The notes: a model not told the origin generated them from the letters alone. Shown: positions 32,721-46,590, numbered from the stretch's first letter. The stretch: DNA of 64,000 nt from Taxillus chinensis (GCA_023512835.1 CM042088.1:15675562-15739561), one strand, 5' to 3'. Translations and numbers: made by a program.

Positions 32721-34214
32721 GGTGCAACCTGCTTTCAGTAGTGAGGGAGCTATCCTGTGTCCTCTCGCTGTGATACCAGAGTTGTATCAGCGTGTCCGTG
32801 AGGGACAGTTAGGCGACGTGGATCGTGAGGTGATCCGGGCCCGGATAGAGGCCGGAGAGCCGTCGAGGACCGGACGAAGGAGTTGAGCATGAGCTGAAAT
32901 TTCGGGGGCGTTTGATAGTACCACCTCCCTTGCGTGAGGATGTGCTGAGGGAATTTCATCATTCCCGTTTGGCTATACATCTAGGAGGAACTAAGATGTA
33001 TCATGCCGTTCGCGCACAGTTCTGGTGGCCGGGGCTAAAACGGAGTGTAGCAGAGTTTGTTTCCAAGTGCCTTACCCGTCGGCAAGTGAAGGCGAACACC
33101 AACGACCCCTGGTCAATTGCGGCCTTTACCTGTAGGCGAGTGGAAGTGGGAGCATATTACCATGGACTTCGTGACGGGACTTCCTACCACTTCGGGAGGA
33201 AGGACATGATTTGGGTCATAGTGGACCGCTTAACTAAGTCAGCCCATTTCTTGGCAATTCGAGAGCGCGACTCTATCGGCACGTTAAGCCAGTTGTATGT
33301 TGATGAGATTGTCCGCTTGCACGGAGTGCCCTTGTCTATTGTTTCGGACAGGGATGCACGGTTTACATCCCGGTTTTGGGGAGGTCTGCAGGAAGCATTA
33401 GGAACCCGACTTAATTTGAGTACCGCATTCCATCCTGAGACCGATGGTCAGTCCGAGAGGACCATTCAAACATTGGAAGACTTGTTGAGGGCTTGTGTAC
33501 TTGATTTTGGAGGATCATGGGCTTCCCACCTTCCTCTTGGTGGAGTTTGCCTATAATAACGTTACCGAGTCTTCGATTGGGATGGCCCCATTTGAGGCAT
33601 TGTATGGCCGACCGTGTCGGTCTCCATTATGTTGGGCAGAAGCTGGAGAGGCAGCTATGTTAGGACCTCAATTGGTCCAGGAGGCTACGTCAAAAGTTCA
33701 GCTGATTCGGCAATGCCTTCTTACAGCTCAGAGCAGACAGAAGTCTTATGCAGATTGCCGACGCCGACCGTTGGAGTTTTTGGTGGGAGACCACGTATTC
33801 CTTTGTGTTTCTCCACGGAGAGGGCATAAGAGATTTGGGACTGGGTCCAAGTTGTCCCCTCGGTACATTGGACCGTTCGAGATATTGACCAGAGTTGGAC
33901 CTGTTGCTTATAGGTTGGCGTTACCACCTAGTTTGAGCAAAGTTCATAATGTTTTCCATGTATCCCAGTTGCGGAAATATCATCCAGATCCCACACACGT
34001 GCTAGATTGGGGTACCCTGGATCTTGGAGAGGATGTGTCTGTTGTCGAGGCACCCATCCGTATTGTAGATAGGCGCGAGAAGCAGCTGCGAGGTAAGACT
34101 ATTCCGTTGGTTCGGGTGTTATGGCATCACCGAGGGCTGGAGGAAGAGACCTGGGAACGTGAGACTGAGATGCGTGCTCATTATCCTGATCTGTTCGAGG
34201 ACGAACAACTCTGA
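32721..34214 (+). pseudogene. pol: G5-A integrase with chromodomain-like tail
   Basis: HHCC part: [20 protein letters not shown] and a damaged C-x2-C (CLTRRQ). Core: [38 protein letters not shown] and [21 protein letters not shown] one-base frame change near 33540 splits it into 32912-33556 and 33495-34214. The tail [20 protein letters not shown] ... VRVLWHHRGLEEETWERE ends FEDEQL-stop at 34214. Triad residues are visible, although the first Asp block (MDFVTGLP) is shifted out of frame. Confidence 0.9.
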
Positions 34215-34436
34215 AGGAGGGGAGGAGGGCAAGCATCAAACTTCAACATAATCAGGTATTTGCCCAACTAGTCATCGCTACATGACCATGTGGAGTGTAT
34301 AAATGTGTGAAATAATTTGTGATTTGTTGTGTATTAATTTGTGCTAGAGGGTGTTAGAGGCCTATGCATTGGTTGTGATTGTTTTCTTTCATTCCACTTT
34401 TCTTTTTGAGGACGAAAAGTCTTAAGGGGGAGAGGA
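34215..34436 (+). other. G5-A 3' spacer and polypurine tract
   Basis: Noncoding. It ends with GAGGACGAAAAGTC and the polypurine tract AAGGGGGAGAGGA (34424-34436). Confidence 0.88.
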
Positions 34437-35002
34437 TGTAAGGACCCGTACCTTGAGTTAGTCACAATTTTGCCTTCTAAGTAGAGTTTTTCTAGATTTT
34501 GACCTAGTGAATGGGCTCAAATGAATTCACGTGCAAAAGGAAAGATGCTTAGAATGATGTCCTCTATCTACCACAGAAGTTTCAGGCCAAACGGACGTGT
34601 ATGTGAGGTGCACGTGAAATGGGTCCATTTCACGTGCAAGTGTGGTTGTCTTCTAAATGATGCAAGGAGGCTAGGGGTGAAGTTTGAGCGCATTTGGAGT
34701 GCATATGGAGTTGCACGTGAATTGGGGAATTCACGTTCAAATTGGCGTGCAGCCATATTTTTGCATGGTTCCCTTGGTTTTGACATTCTAATGATCTTTC
34801 TCCAAAGGACCATGTTGAAATTCTGAGTATTTTGGCCTATATGGGTGCGGAAAGGTGCTAACTTGTGTGATCAAAACTACGTCGTTTTAATCCTGGGATT
34901 TACTTAATCAAAACTACGTCGTTTTGATGTGGGTAGTGTCTATATAATGAGGGCTTGAGTTTGAGTTTAGGGTTCTTGTGCTCTTCTTTCTTGTTTCTCG
35001 CC

Positions 35003-35055
<53 letters not shown>

Positions 35056-36425
35056 CTCCGGGCAGTTGCCGTGGTGGTTCACGTCATTGGAAGCTGTCTA
35101 GCGTAGAGGTTAGGACAAAAGTCTGAGGTAGGGATTCCTGTTCTTCCTAACTCTCCTCTGTTCTAGGATATTCACCTATATATATATATATATATATATG
35201 TAAATCTATATAGGTGTGATCTCCTATATGGATGTTGGCCTTCAGTGGCATGTTCTGTTGATTCTGATGTTGAATTTGGCCTGAGGTTTTTCTGGGTTTG
35301 TTTATGCCCACCATGTGTTTGATGAAATGTCTGTGAGGCCTACACACTATGTATTTGATAAAATGTCTGTGAGGCCTGCATGCCATGTATTCAATATAAT
35401 GCCCGTGAGACCTTGTATATGGGTGTCCGATGATATACCTACGTGATTGGTGTGTCCTGTGTTTGATTTGTATTTGATTTTAAGCCTATAAGGCTGATGT
35501 GTGTGGCTTGTATCGACCATGTTGGTCCTTCCGAGATAAAGTGTAAATCTTGTCTCGAGTTTACATGTTGAGATGTAATGCTATCTTTGTTCGTTGATCT
35601 GTTTGAGACCGAGCTGAGATATGGGCCAGGCACAATAGCCGGACCCCTTTGAGATTTGGCTAGGACGTGGTCCCGAGTCTCGGTGTAGCACTCACGACGG
35701 TGGGCTAAGTCTACACCCATTCCTGAGGGTAGGTATGGCGCCCGAGGAGGTGGTTGACCATATCTGACTCGGGTGGAAAATGTTGCATTGGTGTCCATGC
35801 AACATTCGCCTGGATGTGGTATGTCATGTCGCCGTGGTGGCGGGGTGTCCTCCGCCCTTCGGTGCGGGCTCAGGTAAAGAGTGTTTACCTGGGTGATGTT
35901 TCTTGCTTTAGCCTTAGGCACGACACGAGCACAAGCATACACATATCATGCATGTTGTAGAGCGGGACGGGTTCGGGGAGACCGGATCCCTACCGAGCTA
36001 TGGTTTGCTCACCCCTCCTATAAACTGTTCTTTTGCAGGGTTTAGCAGGCGGTAGGTGAAGGCTGAGGAGCTAGGCCCCTGAGGCTGGGAGTTTTATGTT
36101 ATTTCCTTTGTTGTACTCTGGTTTTATATGTTTGGAATTTGGTTTGGTTTTATTTGTGGCTTCATAGGGGTTTTTCCCCGACTGGTTGTAATAAACATTT
36201 AGTCGTTGAAATGAAATAAAATGAGATGTTATTCAATTTGTGTTTGTGTGCATGGTTTGGGAGCAGGAGCATGCCCCTTGGCATGTTAGCCTGGTTGTGC
36301 AGGTTTGGGACAGCACCCGTGCCAGGAAGTCCTTTTAAGGTGCTTGCACCAACCCCTTGTCCCTTCGGGTGCGGGCATGGGCAGTCACTACTCATTTCCA
36401 AGTGGAAGGAAATTGGGGCGTGACA
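34437..36425 (+). repeat. G5 middle LTR
   Basis: TGTAAGGACC ... GGGGCGTGACA, 1989 bp, shared between internal regions A and B. No target duplication on either side. It agrees with the right LTR at nearly all sites where the left LTR differs. Its hairpin (35204-35233) has one arm mismatch (ATCTATATAGG). (GA)n run at about 35008-35052. Confidence 0.96.
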
Positions 36426-36892
36426 ATATGGTATCAGAGCGATAGTTCATGGTCTGGTGGACCTACGATAGTGGGGAGGCCTGGCTACTTCGAGACTCTT
36501 AGGAGGCGGTCTAGGACACGCCCGATCAACGTGGTCCTATCTGGTTTTCTAGGGTGTACTCGGGGGGTAGTTAGACCAAGGAGTAGGGCATTTGCATTTG
36601 GGTTGAGGGTGCATACATGCATTGGCATTAGGGCACTAGTTTAATTTCGATATGAGTATTGTGATTGGACATGCCGTGTTCTTGAAACTTGTTGCTAAAA
36701 ACAAAATTTTGTTGTTGTGAAATTCGGGGATTTTCTCGTGAGACTTGTTGCTATAAATTCTTGTTGTGTGCTTCGTGATTTACCTGTGTGTTTAAATGTA
36801 AAACGTTGTTTGAGTACCTCATGGCCCATGGGGATGAGGGTGTGTAGAGCTTGAGAGAAGCCGATCCTAGTTTGGTTTAAATTATGTAGACT
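36426..36892 (+). other. G5-B leader with primer site
   Basis: Primer site TGGTATCAGAGC at 36429-36440, then an untranslated leader to the gag ATG at 36893. Confidence 0.88.
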
Positions 36893-38080
36893 ATGCCTCC
36901 TAGGAGAGTAACCCGAGCTGCTCCAGTGTAGAAGATGAATCTTCCGCACGTGCTTTGGAGAGGAAAGAGGACAGACATGTAGAGGGCGATGATCCCCTGG
37001 AGCGGATCATGGCCCAAGTCCGGGCCCTAAGTGAGAACGTGCAAGGCATGCGTGAGGACCTCGGGGGAGAGATCCTAAACGAGGTGTGTCAGGAGATGAT
37101 GGCACGACGGGCGGTCCACCCCCTCCACCCCGTGAGGCGGAACCTCCGTGTAGGCGGGAAGTGCCGGTGAGGCGGGAAGAGGGAGACGTGTTGACACGGT
37201 TCCGAAAGGAACATCCACCAAGGTTCAAGGGAGGAGCCGAACCTCTAGGAGCAGAGCACCTGGCTGCGGCGGATCGAGCATGTGTTCTCCTTTCTTCGAC
37301 CCCGGGAGGAAGACAAAGTGAGACTAGCGATCCGGCGGTTGGAGGAGGAAGCCTTGGAATGGTGGCTTAGCATCTCAGGAAGCCGGGACATGGAGACCAT
37401 GGCCTGGAATGAGTTCCTCCACTGTTCCATGAGGAGTTGTTTCCAGAGTCATTGCGGTGGCGAAGCGGGAGGAGTTCGGCGGCTGAAGCAGGGATCGCGC
37501 TCGGCAGCGAGTATGAGCGAGATTTCCGGGGGCTGAGTCGGTTTGCTCCGAAGCAATATCAAGGGAGGACCTGAAGGCCCATAAGTTTACCATGGGTCTC
37601 AAACCTGGCCTGAAGCAAAGGGTGGAGATGCTTCGACCGAAGACCTATGCTAAAGTCGTGGACACCGCCAAGATTGTTGAGAGAGGATTAGAGGAGGGAA
37701 GACAGGCTCACCAGGAGCGGATGGGGCAGGCGCGCGCGACAAGCACAGTGAAACCAAGAGGCGAAGGTTGAGCCCGGGAGTGGGACTTTTCCCAAGGATG
37801 GGGGCCAAGCTTCAATGGCTCCGCCCGGATCCCGTTACTTTGGAGGACAGGGAGGTCTTGCTGGGAACTTCCCAAGTGGGTGTACCGGTTGTGCCTGTCA
37901 GGGCACATCAAACGTGAGTGCCCCAAGCAGCACTTGACGTGTCATAGCTGTGGGAAGGTGGGACACATCAGCAAGGTGTGTTTCAGGAAGGGGAACAGTG
38001 GGGGAGCTGGAAGCTTGGCACAAGGGAGCAGGGGTGGGACCAAATTTCAAGCCCCCACCCTAAGCCAGCACATTCGTGGC
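36893..38080 (+). pseudogene. gag: G5-B gag, frameshifted
   Basis: ATG at 36893 (MPPRRVTRAA). Core: FRKEHPPRFKGG, REEDKVRLAIRRLEEEALEW, then frame changes. The zinc knuckle CHSCGKVGHISKVC (about 37940-37985) is complete here, unlike in G5-A. Confidence 0.85.
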
Positions 38081-40110
38081 AGGCCAGTCAGGCTGGTTCC
38101 AGTCACACTAGGCCACAGGGGGAGAGGCAACCACAAGGAGGATCGGAGGGGCGTCCCAGTGGACTGCAGGCAGGAACAAAAGGGAAGGCAAGTGAGGCTA
38201 GCGGTGGGGCAAGCCAAGGCAGAGTGTTCGCGCTTACCTCAGTACCAGCTGAAATGGAGGACTTACCATCACCCTCCGAGGAAGGTGGAGCTGGACCTTC
38301 GGTGGTTCGAGGTACTATTCTAATATCTCGCACTGTTGTTCTTGCCGCATTGTTTGATACCGGAGCTTCGTGCTCCCTGATTGTTAAGTCCTTGGTGGAG
38401 AGCCTTGGACTTGATTGTGTGGAGGCTGATAGACCTCTGAGGGTCGAGTCCCTAATGGGAGGTGTGGAGTTGATCCACCAAATGTGTCGAGAGTGTGCGC
38501 TTACAATAGGAGAGGTTGACCTGTCATTTGATTTGTACGTAATGCCCATGAGGACCTCTAGTTTGATTCTGGGGATGGACTGGTTGATGGCCTTTCAGGC
38601 TAAGATTGACTGCTATAGGCGACGAGTATTGTTTACTACACCTACAGGATCTTCCTGTACCCTAGTGGGTGAATGGGATAGTGATGCTGGGAGAGCTGGA
38701 CCGACGAGGGAGCTATGGGGCAATATTACCCATAGGCTTGCCACCCTAACCTTTGAGGAGGAAGGTAACTTAGAGAAAAGGGTGTGGCCAGGATGTTGTC
38801 GAGAATTTCCAGGATGTCTTTCCTGGGGAGTTGTTGGAGTTGCCTCCACACGAAGTATCGAGTTCACGGTTGAACTGTTGCCAGGGGTGGGACCCATCTC
38901 ACAAGTAGCATACCGGATAGGACCTCGTCGAGTTGCGGGAGCTTCGAAGCAAATAAAGGAACCTGGGAGATAAAGGTTTTATCCGTCCTAGTACCTCACC
39001 TTGGGGTGCACCGGTCTTGTTTGCTAAGAAGGCAGATGGTTCGTTGCGACTTTGCATTGATTATCCGAAGCTGAATCAAGTAACGGTAAAGAACAAGTAC
39101 CCTTTGCCGCGAATTGATGACTTATTCGACCAGCTGAGTGGAGCACGATGGTTCTCAAAAATCGATCTGCGTTCGGGATATCATCAATTGAGGGTCAGGA
39201 GCGAAGACATCCCTAAGACGGCGTTCAGGTGCAGATACGGACACTATGAGTGGTTAGTGATGCCTTTTGGGCTCACAAACGCACCTGCCGTGTTCATGCA
39301 TCTAATGAATCAGGTATTTGCCCCATACCTGGATTCCTTCGTGGTGGTATTTATTGACGACATCCTTGTGTACTCCAAAACCCAAGCTGAGCATGAGGAG
39401 CACTTGGCCGTGGTGCTGCAGGCACTACGAGATCATCACTTGTATGCTAAATTTAGCAAGTGTGACTTCTGGATGCGAGAGGTGCATTTTCTTGGGCATG
39501 TGGTATCTGCCGAAGGAGTTAGAGTGGACTCAACCAAGATTGAGTCCGTAGCATCTTGGAAGAGGCCCACAAATGTTTTTGAGATCCGGAGTTTCTTGGG
39601 TCTGGCAGGGTATTACCGGCATTTTGTGGAAGGGTTTTCTCGGTTGGCAGTGCCCATGACAGCTCTTACACCGAAGGGAGCCAAATTCGAGTGGACGGAC
39701 AAGTGCCAGCAGGCATTCGAGGAGTTGAAGACTCGCCTGACTACTGCACCGGTGTTGAGTCTACCGCAGGAGGGAGTGCCATTTGAGGTGTATTGTGATG
39801 CGTCTCACGTTAGACTGGGGTGTGTTCTGATGCAAGAACGCCAAGTCATAGCATATGGCTCGCGACAGCTGAAGTCCCATGAGCAAAACTACCCAACACA
39901 CGACCTGGAGTTAGTAGCAGTTATATCTTCACCCAGAGAGACCTAAATTTGCGACAATGGAGGTGGGTAGAGTACCTGCAAATGTTTGACTTCACGCTCT
40001 CCTACACGCCTGGGAATGGAAATTTAGTAGCCGACGCGCTAAGTAGAAAAGGGAAAGCTGAGGTTTCCATGAGAGAATGGAAAATGATGGAGCATTTGGC
40101 AATGCTTCAG
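38081..40110 (+). pseudogene. pol: G5-B protease - RT - RNase H
   Basis: The best-preserved pol of the array. Frame 37978-38973 encodes the protease ([40 protein letters not shown]). Frame 39017-39946 encodes RT with [20 protein letters not shown] and the intact catalytic [13 protein letters not shown], running into RNase H ([20 protein letters not shown]). The two frames are separated by a shift near 38940-38975. The RNase H deletion near 39923 is identical to G5-A and removes the IFALKSW...YIFT segment. 39949-40260 continues [20 protein letters not shown]. Confidence 0.9.
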
Positions 40111-40918
40111 GTGCAACCTGCTTTCAGTAGTGAGGGAGCTATCCTGTGTCCTCTCACTGTGATACCAGAGTTGTATCAGCGTGTCCGTGAGGGACAGTTA
40201 GGCGACGTGGACTGTGAGGTGATCCGGGCCCAGATAGCGGCTAGAGAGCTGTCAGAGGACTAGACAGAAGGAGTTGAGCATGAGCTGAAATTTCGGGGGC
40301 GTTTGATAGTACCACCTCCCTTGCGTGAGGATGTGCTGAGGGAATTTCATCATTCCCGTTTGGCTGTACATCCAGGAGGAACTAAGATGTATCATGCCGT
40401 TCGCGCACGCCTGGTGGCCGGGGCTGAAACAGAGTGTAACGAGTTTGTTTCCAGGTGCCTTACCTGTCGGCAAGTGAAGGCGAACACCAATGACCCGTTG
40501 GTCAATTGCGGCCTTTACCCGTAGCTGAGTGGAAGTGGGAGCATATTACCATGGACTTCGTGACGGGACTTCCTACCACTTCTGGGAGGAAGGACATGAT
40601 TTGGGTCATAGTGGACCGCTTAACTAAGTCAGCCCATTTCTTGGCAATTCGAGAGCGCGACTCTATCGGCACGTCAAGCCAGTTGTATGTTGATGAGATT
40701 GTCCGCTTACACGGAGTGCCCTTGTCTATTGTTTCGGACAGGGATGCGCGGTTTACATCCCGGTTTTGGGTAGGTCTGCAGGAAGTATTAGGAACCCGAC
40801 TTAATTTGAGTACCGCATTCCATCCTGAGACCGATGGTCAGTCCGAGAGGACCATTCAAACATTGGAAGACTTGTTGAGGGCTTGTGTACTTGATTTTGG
40901 AGGATCATGGGCTTCCCA
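40111..40918 (+). pseudogene. pol: G5-B integrase, 5' part, split by G6
   Basis: HHCC region [20 protein letters not shown] and CLTCRQVK, then a frame change. Core frame 40506-40918: [38 protein letters not shown] and [14 protein letters not shown]. The gene is cut at 40918 by the G6 insertion, in the codons of GGSWASH. The 3' part resumes at 50186. Confidence 0.92.
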
Positions 40919-42265
40919 TGTCACGCCCCAATTTCCTTCCACTGGAAAAGGAGTAGTGATCGCCCATGCCCGCACCCGAAGGGACAAGGGGTTGGTGCAA
41001 GCACCTTAAAAGGACCTCTAGCACGGTGCTGTCCCAAACCCGCATGATCAGGCCAACATGCCAAGGGGCATGCTCCTGCTCCCAAACCATGCACACAAAC
41101 ACAAATTGAATAACAACACCTCATTTTATTTCATTTCAAAGGCTAAATGTTTATTACAACCCAGGCCGGGGAAAAACCCCTATAAAGCCATAAATAAAAC
41201 CAAACCAAAATCCAAACACATAAAACCAAAGTACAACAAGGAAATAATATAAAACTTTCGGCCTCAGGGGCCTAGCTCCTGGCCTTCACCTAGCCTGCTA
41301 AACCCCGCAAAAGAATCGGTTTATAGGAGGGGTGAGCAAACCACGCTCAGCAGGGATCCAGTCTCCCCAGACCCGTCCCATCGTACAACATGCATGATAT
41401 GTGTATGCTTGTGCTCGTGTCGTGCCTAAGGCTAAAGCAGCAAACATCACCCAAGAAACACTCTTTACCTGAACCCGCACCGAAGGGCAGAGGACACCCC
41501 GCCACCACGGCGACATGACATACCACATTCAGGCGAATGTTGCATGGACACCAATGCAACATTTTCCACCCGAGTCGGATATGGTCAACCACCTCCTCGG
41601 GCGCCATATCTACCCTCGGGAATGGGTGTAGACTTAGCCCACCGTCGTGAGTGCTACACCGAGACTCAGGACCACGTCCTGGCCAAATCTCAAAGGGGTC
41701 CAGCATTGTGCCTGGCCCAAATCTCGCTTGGTCTCAAACAGACCAACGAACAAGATAACATTACATCTCAACATGTAAGCTCAAGACAGCATTTACACTT
41801 TATCTCGAAGGACTAACATGGTCGATACAAGCCACACACATCAGCCTCACAGGCTTAAAATCAAATACAAATCAAGCACAAGACACACCGCCGCACAGGC
41901 ATATCATTGAACACCCATATACCAGGTCTCACAGGCATTATATTGAATACATGGCATGCGGCCTCACAGACATTTCATCAAACACATAGTGTGCGGCCTC
42001 ACAGACATTTCATCAAACACATAGTGGGCATAAACAAACCCGAGAAAAATCCTCAGGCCAAATTAACATCGAATCAACAAAACATGCCACCGAAGGCCAA
42101 CATCCATATAGGAGATCACACCTATATGGATTTACATATATATATAGGTGTATATCCTAAAACAGAGGGGAGTTAGGAAGAACATAAATCCCTACCTCAG
42201 GCTTTGTCCTAACCTCCACGCTAGACCCTCCCCACGACGCGAACCACCACGGCAACACAGGAGAC

Positions 42266-42306
<41 letters not shown>

Positions 42307-42875
42307 CAGCAGAACAGCAAGGAAGAACACAAGAACCCTAAACTCAAACTCAAGCCCTCCTTATATAGACACTACCCACATCAAAACGACGTAGTTTTGA
42401 TTAAGTAAACCCGGGATCAAAACGACGTAGTTTTGATCACACAAGTTAGCACCTTTCCGCACCCATATAGGCCAAAATACTCAGAATTTCAACATGGTCC
42501 TTTGGAGAAAGATCATTAGAATGTCAAAACCAAGGGAACCATGCAAAAAAATGGCTGCACGCCAATTTGCACGTGAATTCCCAATTCACGTGCAACTCCA
42601 AATGGACTCCAAATGCTCTCAAACTTCACCCCTAGCCTCCTTGCATCATTTGAAGACAATCACACTTGCACGTGAATTGGACCCATATCACGTGCACCTC
42701 ACATACACGTCCGTTTGGCCTGAAACTTCGTGGTAGATAGAGGACATCATTCTAAGCATCTTTCCTTTTGCACGTGAATTCATTTGAGCCCATTCACTAG
42801 GTCAAAATCTAGAAAAACTCTACTCGAAGGCAAAACCGTGACTAACGTGACTAACTTAAGGTACGGGTCCTTACA
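40919..42875 (-). repeat. 3' LTR of G6
   Basis: TGTCACGCCCC at 40919 to ...GGGTCCTTACA at 42875, 1957 bp. Hairpin 42102-42131, CT tract about 42269-42304, telobox near 42335, TATA region near 42363, two ACGT palindromes 42379-42438. Confidence 0.95.
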
Positions 42876-43090
42876 TCCTCTCCCCCTTAAGACTTTTCGT
42901 CCTCGAAAAGAAAAGGTGGAATGAAAGAAAACAATCACAACCAAAGCATAGGCCTCTAACACCCTCTAGCACAAATTAATACACAACAAATCACAAAGTA
43001 TTTCACACATTTATACACTCTACATGGTCATAACTAGTTGGGCAAGTACCGATTATGTTGAAGTTTGATGCTTGCCCTCCTCCCCTCCTT
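42876..43090 (-). other. G6 polypurine tract and 3' spacer
   Basis: Polypurine tract AAGGGGGAGAGGA (minus, 42876-42888), then a noncoding spacer to the integrase end near 43090. The expected stop is lost because CTCTGA in G5 reads CTCGA here. Confidence 0.82.
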
Positions 43091-44430
43091 CGAGTTGTTG
43101 GTCCTCGAACAGATCAGGATAATGAGCACGCATCTCGTCTCACGCTCCCCAGGTCTCTTCCTCCGCCCTGGTGTTGCCACAACACCCGAACCAACGGAAT
43201 AGTCTTACCTCGCACTGCTTTGCGCTTATCGACAATACGAATGGGTGTCTCGACAACGGACACATCCGCTCCAAGATCCAGGGTACCCCAATCTAGCACG
43301 TGTGTGGGATCTGGATGATATTTCCGCAATCGGGATACATGGAAAACATTATGAACTCGCTCAAACGAGGTGGTAATGCCAACCTATAAGCAACAGGTCC
43401 AACTCGCTCAAAATCTCGAACGGTCCAATGTACCGAGGGGACAACTTGGACCCAGCCCCAAATCTCTTATGCCCTCGCCGTGGAGAAACACGAAGGAATA
43501 CGTGGTCTCCCACCAAAAACTCCAACGGTCGGCGTCGGCGATCCGCATAAGACTTCGTCCGCTCCGGGTGTAAGAAGGCGTTGCCGAATCAGCTGAACTT
43601 TTGCCGTAGCCTCCTGGACCAATTGGGGTCCTAACATAGCCGCCTCTCCGCCTTGCCCAACATAATGGAGACCGACACGGTCGGCCATACAATGCCTCAA
43701 ACGGGGCCATCCCAATCGAAGACCGGTAATCGTTATTATAGGCAAACTCCACCAGAGGAAGGTGGGAAGCCCATGATCCTCCAAAATCAAGTACACAAGC
43801 CCTCAACAAGTCTTCCAATGTTTGAATGGTCCTCTGGACTGACCATCGGCCTCGGGATGGAATGCGGTACTCAAATTAAGTCGGGTTCCCAATGCTTCCT
43901 GACCTCCCCAAAACCGGGGATGTAAACCGCGCATCCCTGCTGGAAACAATAGACAAGGCACTCCGTGCAAGCGGACAATCTCATCAACATACAACCGGCT
44001 TAACGTGCCGATAGAGTCGCGCTCTCGAATTGCCAAGAAATGGGCCGACTTAGTCAAGCGGTCCACTATGACCCAAATCATGTCCTTCCTCCCGAAGTGG
44101 TAGGAAGCCCGTCACGAAGTCCATGGTAATATGCTCCCACTTCCACTCGGCTACAGGTAAAGGCCGCAATTGACCAGCGGGTCGTTGGTGTTCGCCTTCA
44201 CTTGCCGACAGGTAAGGCACCTGGAAACAAACTCGCTACACTCCGTTTCGGTCCCGGCCACCAGAACGTGCGCGAACGGCATGATACATCTTAGTTCCTC
44301 CTGGATGTACAGCCAAACGGGAATGATGAAACTCCTCAGACATCCTCACGCAAGGGAGGTGGTACTATCGACGCCCCGAAATTTCAGCTCATGCTCAACT
44401 CCTTCGTCCGGTCCTCCGACGGCTCCCCGG
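43091..44430 (-). pseudogene. pol: G6 integrase, many small frameshifts
   Basis: The zinc-binding part is at about 44200-44330. The core pieces are 44081-43803 ([40 protein letters not shown]) and 43818-43408 ([20 protein letters not shown]). The chromodomain-like tail is 43329-43114 ([20 protein letters not shown]). Nearly every break is a one-base loss or change at a CAG or CTG of the G5 sequence, so the true gene may be less damaged than it looks. Confidence 0.85.
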
Positions 44431-44589
44431 CCTCTATCCGGGCCCGGATCACCTCACGTCCACGTCGCCTAACCGTCCCTCACGGACACGCCGATACAAC
44501 TCTGGTATCACGGTGAGAGGACACAGGATAGCTCCCTCATCGCTGAAAGCAGTTGCACCCGAAGCACGCCAACCGCTCCATCATTTTCC

Positions 44590-46590
44590 ATTCTCTCATG
44601 GAAACCTCAGCCTTTCCCTTTCCTACTTAGCGCGTCGGCTACTAAATTTCCCTTCCCAGGCGTGTAGGAGAGTGTGAAGTCAAACATTTGCAGGTACTCG
44701 ACCCACCTCCGTTGGCGCAAATTTAGGTCCCTTCGGGTGAAGATATATCGTAGGCTTTTGTGGTCGTATATACCACAAACTTCTCTCCCAACAGGTAATG
44801 TCGCCAAGACTTCAGGGCAAAAATAATCGCTGCTAACTCCAGGTCGTGTGTTGGGTAGTTTTGCTCATGGGACTTCACTGTCGCGAGCCATATGCTATGA
44901 CTTGGCGTTCTTGCATCGGAACACACCCCAGTCCAACGCGAGACGCATCACAATACACCTCGAATGGCACTCCCTCCTGCGGTAGGCTCAACACGGTGCA
45001 GAGTCGGCGAGTCTTCAACTCTTCGAATGCCTCGCGGCACTTGTCCGTCCACTCGAATTTGGCTCCCTTCCGTGTAAGAGCCGTCATGGGCGCCGCCAAC
45101 CGAGAAAATCCTTCCACAAAACGCCGGTAATACCCCCAGGACCCAAGAAACTCCGGATCTCAAAAACATTTGTGGGCCTCTTCCAAGATGCTACGGACTC
45201 AATCTTGGTTGGGTCCACTCTAACTCCTTCGGCGGATACTACATGCCCAAGAAAATGCACCTCTCGCATCCAGAAGTCACACTTGCTAAATTTAGCATAC
45301 AAGTGATGATCTCGTAGTACTGCGCACCACGGCCAAGTGCTCCTCATGCTCGGCTTGGGTTTTGGAGTACACAAGGATGTCGTCAATGAATACCACCACG
45401 AAGGAATCCAAGTATGGGGCAAACACCTGATTCATTAGATGCATGAACACAGGGTGCGTTCGTGAGCCCAAAAGGCATCACTAGCCACTCATAGTGTCCG
45501 TACCTGCACCTGAACGCCGTCTTAGGGATGTCTTCGCTCCCGACCCTCAATTGATGATATCCCGAACGCAGATCGATTTTTGAGAACCATCGTGCTCCAC
45601 TCACTGGTCGAATAAGTCATCAATCCGCGGCAAAGGGTACTTGTTCTTTACCGTTACTTGATTCACCTTCGATAATCAATGCAAAGTCGCAACGAACCAT
45701 CCGCCTTCTTAGCAAACAAGACCGGTGCACCCCATGGTGAGGTACTAGGACGGATAAAACCTTTATCTCCCGGTTCCTTTATCGCTTCGAAGCTCCCGCA
45801 ACTCAGCGGGTCCCATCCGGTATGCTACTTGTGAGATGGGTCCCACCCCTGGCAACAGCTCAATCGTGAACTCGACACTTGTGTGGAGGCAACTCCAACA
45901 ACTCCCCAGGAAAGACATCCTGGAAATTCTCGACTACATCTGGCCACACCCTTTTCTCTAAGTTACCTTCCTCCTCAAAGGTTAGGGTGGCAAGCCTATG
46001 GGTAATATTGCCCCATAGCTCCCTCGTCGGTCCAGCTCTCCCAAGATCCCTATCCCATTCACCCACTAGGGTACAGGAAGATCCTGTGGGTGTAGTAAAC
46101 GATACTGCCGCCTATATATCCAATCTTAGCCTGAAAGGCCATCAACCAGCCCATCCCCAGAATCAAACTAAAGGTCCTCATGGGCATTACATACAAATCA
46201 AATGAGAGGTCAACCTCTCCTATCGTAGCGCACACTCTCGACACATTTGGTGGATCAACTCCACTCCTCCCATTGGGGACTCGACCCTCGAGGTCTATCA
46301 GCCTCCACACAATCAAGTCCAAGGCTCTCCACCAAGGACTTAGCAATCAGGGAGCACGAAGCTCCAGGTATCAAACAATGCAGAACAACGGTGCGGGATA
46401 TTAAAATAGTACCTCGAACCACCGAAGGTCCAGCTCCACCTTCCTCGGAGGGTGATGGTAATTCCTCCATTTCAAGTGGTGCCGAGGTAAGCGCGAACAC
46501 CCCGCCTTGGCCTGCCCCACCACTAGCCTCACTTGCCTTCCCTTTTGCTCCTGCTCGCAGTCCACCGGGACGCCCTCCGATCCTCCTTGT
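44590..46590 (-). pseudogene. pol: G6 protease - RT - RNase H, many small frameshifts
   Basis: Protease pieces 46500-46255 and 46346-46059 (GEVDLSFDLYVMPMRTFSLI). Linker 46066-45860 (GEWDRDLGRAGPTRELWGNI). RT pieces 45604-45383 ([27 protein letters not shown]) and 45422-45084 ([20 protein letters not shown]). RNase H 45117-44875 and 44926-44607 retain [20 protein letters not shown] and [20 protein letters not shown], the segment deleted in both G5 copies. The catalytic FIDD region near 45375-45395 is split by a frame change. Confidence 0.86.
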
